Origin: a virus
Reading direction: 5' to 3' (one strand)
Virus record (IMG/VR): IMGVR_UViG_3300044673_000108
Location: 1 to 41,738 of that record
Length of the DNA: 41,738 bases
Shown: in pieces, positions 38,289 to 41,738 of the stretch
Layout of the letters: every line of letters starts with the position of its first letter
How positions within the stretch are numbered: position 1 is the stretch's first letter
Notes under the pieces: model-generated
What the model was told of the DNA's origin: nothing
What the model saw: the letters and a program-made list of their open reading frames with translations, nothing else
Databases searched by the model: none
Made by a program: the position numbers and the translations under genes

Positions 38289-38506
38289 GGCTTCACCTCG
38301 CCGCATGACTCAATGGCCTTGCGGATCAGGCCCATAAACTCTTCCGGCTTGTCCAGATCAATGGCCCATCGCTGGGTTTTGATCACGGCGTAATGTCCCC
38401 CGCCTCCGTCTTCCGTGGTGATCTCGATTTCATTGTCGGAGATGCCTCCTGGGGCGCAACAGTCGGCGTCTTCGGTCACAAGCATGGTAATGGATTCAAT
38501 GTTCAT
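38285..38506 (-). CDS. Small hypothetical protein
   Basis: 73 aa from ATG 38506 (MNIESITMLVTEDAD). Beta strands followed by helix (MGLIRKAIESCGEVKP), CC near residue 16. Starts inside the end of the 38496 gene. Function unknown. Confidence 0.6.
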   Translation of the reverse strand: MNIESITMLVTEDADCCAPGGISDNEIEITTEDGGGGHYAVIKTQRWAIDLDKPEEFMGLIRKAIESCGEVKP

Positions 38507-39338
38507 CGGACTCCCCGCTGCACTTGGAGCAGAAGTAGGGACTCGGCGGTAGGCATCGGTCGTGCCCGTTATCGGCGGGGCCTCCGCACTTCGGGCACTT
38601 GGACAGGTCGGGCCCCTCCCCGCTCTCCGTGCCGAGGATGGCGGCCTTGACTCTTCTCAGCCGTTCATACTGCTCGTCTGTACATAATTCCCGCCCTGCG
38701 ATATCGAGCAGATCCTCTAGGTCGGAGCGGACGGACTCGATCTTGCTCCGTTCATCATCCCTGATGCGCTGCTCGGCATCGGCCCCGGCCTGGGCGGTGG
38801 TGGCGAGGGCGGCCTTGATCGTGTCCAGGACGTAGCCGTGGCTCTGGTTGTGCCGTGCGATATCCCAGGAATCTGACTCCGCGAGGGTCATTCGCATGAA
38901 TGCCGCAGCATCACGCTCAAGACAACCGCCGATCTCCTCGCGCACCTTACCCAGCGCTTCGGTCAATCCCAGCACCTCGCGGTCACGCTGGGCGAGGGTG
39001 ACCTCTAGTTCTGCGGTATTCCGCTCAAGCTGGGCGTTGCAGAGATTGGCCCACTCATTGGCATCACGGACGATCCGCGCCCCGGCCTGGGCGATCTCGG
39101 CACACTGGGGGCCCCATGTGCGAAGTTCTTCGATGAATTTGCGAAGTTCTTCGATGAATTCTAGTGAGTACTGTCCTGATTCCTGTTCAGGCACGGGCGG
39201 CACCAGGGGCGCGGCTTGCGGGTCGGTTGAGCCCAGCGCCTTATTTGGGAGGCCGCAAACGCACGCGATCACGGGCCTTCCGTTGTTCATGCCGCACCCC
39301 AAGGCGTGGGCAGTAGCTGGGTACAGGTGGTCAGTCAT
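38496..39338 (-). CDS. Coiled-coil protein with C-terminal zinc ribbon
   Basis: 280 aa from ATG 39338 (MTDHLYPATAHALGC). Residues about 55-70 contain a 7-residue duplication (EFIEELR-KFIEELR) coded by a 21-bp tandem repeat. A long helical middle follows, then a zinc ribbon (CPKCGGPADN ... YFCSKCSG). First phage gene left of the cassette array on the main genome. Role unknown. Confidence 0.65.
   Translation of the reverse strand: MTDHLYPATAHALGCGMNNGRPVIACVCGLPNKALGSTDPQAAPLVPPVPEQESGQYSLEFIEELRKFIEELRTWGPQCAEIAQAGARIVRDANEWANLCNAQLERNTAELEVTLAQRDREVLGLTEALGKVREEIGGCLERDAAAFMRMTLAESDSWDIARHNQSHGYVLDTIKAALATTAQAGADAEQRIRDDERSKIESVRSDLEDLLDIAGRELCTDEQYERLRRVKAAILGTESGEGPDLSKCPKCGGPADNGHDRCLPPSPYFCSKCSGESDEH
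39124..39165. repeat. 21-bp in-frame tandem duplication
   Basis: GCGAAGTTCTTCGATGAATT appears twice in direct succession with one extra base per unit. It adds exactly seven residues to the coiled coil, so it is frame-preserving. Confidence 0.85.
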
Positions 39339-39439
39339 GGGCTTGCTCCTCGTGGGTTAGGCGAACCGCTCCGGGCTGGATTCGCTGGGGTTGCTGCGCG
39401 GGGCGGTTCGTAGTTGCGTCTGGATTTAGGGCGTTATGC

Positions 39440-39471
39440 GGATTGCGAGTTCGTATAAAACAAAGTTGGGC
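39440..39471 (+). other. attI-like recombination site (main phage)
   Basis: Ends TATAAAACAAAGTTGGGC, core GTTGGGC 39465-39471. TAAAACAAAGTT is identical to the end of class 1 attI1. No attC arms pair with it. First cassette of this arm follows directly. About 100 bases further left lie TTAGGCGAACCGC and a complementary GCGGTTCG, comparable to the inverted repeat beside the left attI-like site. Confidence 0.65.
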
Positions 39472-39473
39472 GC

Positions 39474-39692
39474 TTAGTCGTAGCTCTTGAGTAAGGATTC
39501 GAGATTGAGAATCCGGTTTTGCATGGCAGTGATGCCGTTGTGAATCCCGACTTGATGGAACCCGTAGGAATCCAGCAGGGCGCGGCACACGGTCAACTCG
39601 TTCGTTGCCCGTTCAAGTTCATCGGCTAGGCGCATGTTCTCGCTGATGCCGCCTTCGATCTGTTCGTCCATCTTTTGGGCCATGTAATCCAT
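39474..39692 (-). CDS. Cassette R1: coiled-coil protein
   Basis: 72 aa from ATG 39692 (MDYMAQKMDEQIEGG) behind GGAGGAACCAG. Heptad-like (ENMRLADELERATNELTVC ... NRILNLESLLKSYD). TAA stop three bases from the core. Longer upstream starts extend towards attC and are not needed. Function unknown. Confidence 0.65.
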   Translation of the reverse strand: MDYMAQKMDEQIEGGISENMRLADELERATNELTVCRALLDSYGFHQVGIHNGITAMQNRILNLESLLKSYD

Positions 39693-39713
39693 CTGGTTCC
39701 TCCCGGGCATCGC

Positions 39714-39788
39714 GCCCAACCATCTCGCTCAACCCCGCTTCGCTCGGACCCGCGCAAGCGCGGCCCGGGTTAGCTCGGGGCGTTGGGC
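39714..39788 (+). other. attC R1
   Basis: R'' GCCCAAC 39714-39720 and R' GTTGGGC 39782-39788. Arms GCTCAACCCCG...GGACCCG and CGGCCCGGGTTAGC. Nearly identical to attC L2 apart from the loop. Confidence 0.9.
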
Positions 39789-39789
39789 G

Positions 39790-39993
39790 TCAGTTAAGGT
39801 GGTCGTTGATTTGTTCGACAGAGATGGCGAGATCCCCAATCACCTCTTTGGTCGCCGCGATGGTTCGGTGGAAGTGGTCTTCCATTTCGGCCCGCTGGAG
39901 TGCCCGAACCGCCATGACGAGCGATCTCTGGGCAGAGGAAAACTGGTCTCGTGCGGCAATCAGGTATGGAATCTCTTTCGATTCGTGGGGCAT
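39790..39993 (-). CDS. Cassette R2: helical protein
   Basis: 67 aa from ATG 39993 (MPHESKEIPYLIAAR), two bases from R'', so its AGAGGG site is in the attC. Continuous helix (RSLVMAVRALQRAEMEDHF). TGA at 39790 beside the R' core. Function unknown. Confidence 0.6.
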   Translation of the reverse strand: MPHESKEIPYLIAARDQFSSAQRSLVMAVRALQRAEMEDHFHRTIAATKEVIGDLAISVEQINDHLN

Positions 39994-39994
39994 C

Positions 39995-40089
39995 GCCCAA
40001 CCCTCTGCTCAACTCGGACCCCGCCTGGTCCGTGATTTTTAAGGGTTTCGCTAACCGCAGGCGGGGCCGGTTAGCTTCATTCGTTGGGC
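39995..40089 (+). other. attC R2
   Basis: R'' GCCCAAC 39995-40001 and R' GTTGGGC 40083-40089. Arms GCTCAACTCGGACCCCGCC and GGCGGGGCCGGTTAGC. Spacer TTCATTC before R' as in attC 8. Confidence 0.9.
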
Positions 40090-40090
40090 G

Positions 40091-40378
40091 CTACTCATCG
40101 CCGCAGAGGCGACAAAGGTAAACATCTTCTGCCTGGTGCCACCCATCGCCTTCGCAGATGGGCTTGCCGCATGCCTCACAGAACGACACGAACTCGCGGT
40201 CGTTGATGGCGAGGATCTGGGCTCCCTTCGGGAGGCTGGCTCGGATGCCATCAAGCGAGGTGGCCTGGAAATCGAGGGTCAGCCGGTACTCGATCTTGAA
40301 GACCTCGCCCAACCCACCGCTCAACTCGGACCCAACCGCGTCCGGCAACTCTCCGGGATTTCCGGATACTTCGGTCAT
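40091..40378 (-). CDS. Cassette R3: zinc-ribbon protein with attC-encoded N-terminus
   Basis: 95 aa from ATG 40378 (MTEVSGNPGELPDAV) behind GAGGAG, both in the attC R3 loop. The first 24 residues are attC sequence. Body: IEYRLTLDFQATSLDGI, then C-terminal FCEACGKPIC and CRLCGDE forming a zinc ribbon. TAG directly after the R' core. Function unknown. Confidence 0.7.
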   Translation of the reverse strand: MTEVSGNPGELPDAVGSELSGGLGEVFKIEYRLTLDFQATSLDGIRASLPKGAQILAINDREFVSFCEACGKPICEGDGWHQAEDVYLCRLCGDE

Positions 40379-40432
40379 GGTTCTCTCCTCAAAATGGTGC
40401 TGCGGTTGGTCCGGTTAGCGGGACCGTTAGGG
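40307..40432 (+). other. attC R3 (long, carries a start codon)
   Basis: R'' GCCCAAC 40307-40313 and R' GTTAGGG 40426-40432; 126 bp. Arms GCTCAACTCGGACCCAACCGC and GCGGTTGGTCCGGTTAGC, with unpaired C and T on the left. Confidence 0.9.
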
Positions 40433-40651
40433 CTCCCGCCGATCAATGCAGTCATCCATGCTGCGGTAGTAGAGGGCCGGGAACCGCTCGCGCCAGGCTC
40501 TGACTTCGGCCTCCAGCTTCGGTCGCGTGATGCAGCAGAGCGGCTGGGGGAATGCTCTTTCAAAACTGAAGGGGGTGATCAGCGCCCTAACCGTCTCGCT
40601 CAAGTTGGACCCTACCGCGCTCGGCTTCGGGGTTCCAGGTGTCTCACTCAT
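40427..40651 (-). CDS. Cassette R4: protein with attC-encoded N-terminus
   Basis: 74 aa from ATG 40651 (MSETPGTPKPSAVGS) behind AGGGAG, in the attC R4 loop; an ATG six codons upstream is possible. The first 22 residues are attC sequence. The body contains CCITRPKLEAEVRAW and RSMDDCIDRREP. The TAA stop is in the R' core. Function unknown. Confidence 0.65.
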   Translation of the reverse strand: MSETPGTPKPSAVGSNLSETVRALITPFSFERAFPQPLCCITRPKLEAEVRAWRERFPALYYRSMDDCIDRREP

Positions 40652-40711
40652 GGTTTTGTTCTCCCTCATGATTTGTGATGCGGTAGGGCCACTTAGCTCG
40701 GGTCGTTAGGC
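40585..40711 (+). other. attC R4 (long, carries a start codon)
   Basis: R'' CCCTAAC 40585-40591 and R' GTTAGGC 40705-40711; 127 bp. Arms GCTCAAGTTGGACCCTACCGC and GCGGTAGGGCCACTTAGC. Confidence 0.88.
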
Positions 40712-40816
40712 CTCGAACATCGGGCTCGTCTGAATCCCGTTCGGGGTGCCAAATCGCCTGTTCGGCCGTTCTGCTTGGGGTTTCGTGGGGGGCGTGCGCT
40801 CATGGTGGCAAGTCAC
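40706..40816 (-). CDS. Cassette R5: possible basic small protein
   Basis: 36 aa from GTG 40816 behind AGGAAAGAG, (M)TCHHERTPPTKPQAE, or 49 aa from GTG 40855. It ends TSPMFEA with TAA inside the R' core, as other cassette genes do; this agreement is the main support. No other frame fits the cassette. Function unknown. Confidence 0.4.
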   Translation of the reverse strand: MTCHHERTPPTKPQAERPNRRFGTPNGIQTSPMFEA

Positions 40817-40888
40817 ACGTCGCTCTTTCCTATCTCCGCTCGGTTTTCCCGTCACCCCGGTTCAGTCCAGGTCAGAACTGGCGTCTCG

Positions 40889-41012
40889 GCCTAACCTTCA
40901 GCTCAACTCGGACCCCGCCTGCATTGTCTCCCGCTCTCTCTCAGCTTCTCGCTTTCTCGGCTCCGCTCGTCGCCTCGGTGCAGGCGGGTCCGGTTAGCTC
41001 CCTTCGTTAGAC
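40889..41012 (+). other. attC R5 (long)
   Basis: R'' GCCTAAC 40889-40895 and R' GTTAGAC 41006-41012. Arms GCTCAACTCGGACCCCGCCTGC and GCAGGCGGGTCCGGTTAGC. The loop has an ATG, but that frame stops at once, so here the loop is not a gene start. Confidence 0.9.
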
Positions 41013-41246
41013 CTTGTTCCCGTCTGCGTATTCGGTGTGCCAAGAGCAGATAACCCGCCGATTCCAGGCCCGTTCCGCCGCAACCTTCGTTTCCAGCCAT
41101 GGCCCCTCGGCGGCGCACTGGTTGCAAACCGCCCAATGGCTCGTCCCATCAGTCGTGAATAGCCGCGCACTCCCCCCACAGAATGGGCAGGGGTCTAACC
41201 GTGCGCTCGACTCGGACCCTGCCTCAGGTGCGTTCTGATTCGTCAT
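41007..41246 (-). CDS. Cassette R6: Lar-like restriction alleviation protein
   Basis: 79 aa from ATG 41246 (MTNQNAPEAGSESSA) behind AAAGGAACC in the attC R6 loop; the first 18 residues are attC sequence. The body LDPCPFCGGSARLF, AVCNQCAAEGPW and AAERAWNRR matches the Lar family: two CxxC pairs followed by a terminal AxxAWNRR. Rac-prophage Lar relieves type I restriction by promoting modification. The TAA stop is in the R' core. Confidence 0.75.
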   Translation of the reverse strand: MTNQNAPEAGSESSARLDPCPFCGGSARLFTTDGTSHWAVCNQCAAEGPWLETKVAAERAWNRRVICSWHTEYADGNKV

Positions 41247-41292
41247 GTCGGTTCCTTTCTCCGGCAGGGCCGGTCAGCTTGGGTCGTTAGGC
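41193..41292 (+). other. attC R6 (carries a start codon)
   Basis: R'' GTCTAAC 41193-41199 and R' GTTAGGC 41286-41292. Arms GCTCGACTCGGACCCTGCC and GGCAGGGCCGGTCAGC, unpaired bases on the left. Confidence 0.9.
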
Positions 41293-41466
41293 GTAGACCA
41301 GCACCCAAGCCCACGCTGCGAAGCCAATCCCCATGAGAAGGAAGACCACATCCTCGCCCAGGTTGTATTTCACGGTCCTTGGGTAGTCGCCAACCATCAT
41401 GGCGAGGGCTCGCGCAACGATTCCCGCGATGCCGAACCAGAACGAAAACTTGATGTAGAGGTTCAT
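41287..41466 (-). CDS. Cassette R7: two-span membrane protein
   Basis: 59 aa from ATG 41466 (MNLYIKFSFWFGIAG) behind AAGGAGCAC. Two apolar helices (about 5-25 and 42-58) separated by GDYPRTVKYNLGED. The TAA stop is in the R' core. Function unknown. Confidence 0.65.
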   Translation of the reverse strand: MNLYIKFSFWFGIAGIVARALAMMVGDYPRTVKYNLGEDVVFLLMGIGFAAWAWVLVYA

Positions 41467-41497
41467 GTAGTGCTCCTTATATGGGGTTTTTGGTGGC

Positions 41498-41578
41498 GCC
41501 TAACCCGGCGCTCAGCCTTCGCTCACTTCGTTCGCCGGACCCCGGCTGCGCCGGGCCCGGGCTAGCTGTTCGTTAGGC
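41498..41578 (+). other. attC R7
   Basis: R'' GCCTAAC 41498-41504 and R' GTTAGGC 41572-41578. Arms GCTCAGCC...GGACCCCGG and CCGGGCCCGGGCTAGC. Confidence 0.88.
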
Positions 41579-41738
41579 GCGTGGCATAACGCTGAGATCA
41601 ATGTATGGACTGCCGCACAGGTGGAGCTGCCACGCCCGCCGCCCGTGCGGCTTGGGAGTCGCGTCCTCTTCCCCTTGGCGGAAGATGGTTCCGCAAGCCT
41701 TGATGATCGCGGCCACCAGTTCTTCGGCGGGCACGGCT
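41573..41738 (-). CDS. Cassette R8: partial copy of the cassette 5 gene
   Basis: The last 55 codons of the same nucleotidyltransferase-like protein as 2964-3377, cut by the window end. Only one base differs over the aligned stretch (C at 3002, T at 41611). The upstream attC differs (R7 here, L4 there), so the same cassette stands in two contexts. Confidence 0.8.
   Translation of the reverse strand, partial: AVPAEELVAAIIKACGTIFRQGEEDATPKPHGRRAWQLHLCGSPYIDLSVMPRA
41612..41738. repeat. 127-bp terminal overlap with 3003-3129
   Basis: Every base of 41612-41738 equals 3003-3129, and the preceding base differs. A length of exactly 127 suggests an assembly-graph k-mer overlap where the contig end rejoins its own interior. 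Confidence 0.85.

Noticed and set aside
40889-41012. Gene starting in the attC R5 loop like its neighbours
   Set aside because: The loop ATG runs into TGA after eight codons.

Overview
The window is a P22-like temperate podophage genome that carries an integron-type gene-cassette array. There is no integron integrase in view. The virion genes occur in P22 order: small and large terminase, portal, scaffold, coat, gp4-like and gp10-like head-tail proteins, three ejection proteins, and two tail fibre/tailspike proteins. A tyrosine integrase sits next to the 3' half of a tRNA-Leu(UAA) gene, with an excisionase-type gene beyond it. The host is a bacterium with GC-rich DNA. The attC sites (GCTCAAC/GGACC-type arms) resemble those of proteobacterial and environmental integrons, but the host cannot be named from this sequence.

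Layout. (a) 1-3002: a side arm that seems to come from a related phage. It holds a partial replisome-organiser-like gene, a DUF3850 gene, an attI-like site and four cassettes. (b) 3003-5180: cassette array. (c) 5175-10446: leftward early (PL-type) operon of small genes, including a RecT/Bet-like annealing protein. (d) 10481-11337: lambda-like immunity region with two copies of one promoter/operator block flanking two leftward genes. (e) 11338-15839: rightward early operon with Cro/YdaS-like and CII-like regulators, a nuclease, a replication protein with iteron-like repeats, a frameshifted DNA methyltransferase, DUF1364, and NinB. (f) 15836-36228: packaging, lysis, head, DNA-injection and tail genes. 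(g) 36229-37692: attP and integrase. (h) 37676-39338: leftward xis-like and small genes. (i) 39440-41738: a second attI-like site followed by more cassettes.

The last 127 bases (41612-41738) match 3003-3129 exactly, and 127 is a common de Bruijn assembly k-mer. I infer that the true phage is a circle of about 38,609 bp in which 41738 continues into 3130, and that 1-3002 is a divergent branch. Closed this way, the array lies in one leftward operon: PL, early genes, cassette array, five small genes, xis, att. This is the lambda PL-to-att arrangement with a cassette array inserted in it.

The array has about 18 attC sites, all oriented on the + strand: R'' on the left, the arm with extrahelical bases on the left, and GTTRRRY on the right. 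Both attI-like sites lie at the left end of their array. Every cassette gene is on the minus strand, inverted relative to its attC but codirectional with the phage PL operon. Most stop codons lie in or beside the R' core (GCC-TAA-C). In at least five cassettes the ribosome-binding site and ATG lie inside the variable terminal part of the attC hairpin, so the first 17-24 residues of the protein are written by the recombination site. Cassette products are small: zinc ribbons, a Lar-like restriction-alleviation protein, a nucleotidyltransferase-like protein, coiled coils and membrane proteins. I read this as an exchangeable accessory (possibly anti-defence) module that uses integron recombination sites but is expressed by the phage early promoter.
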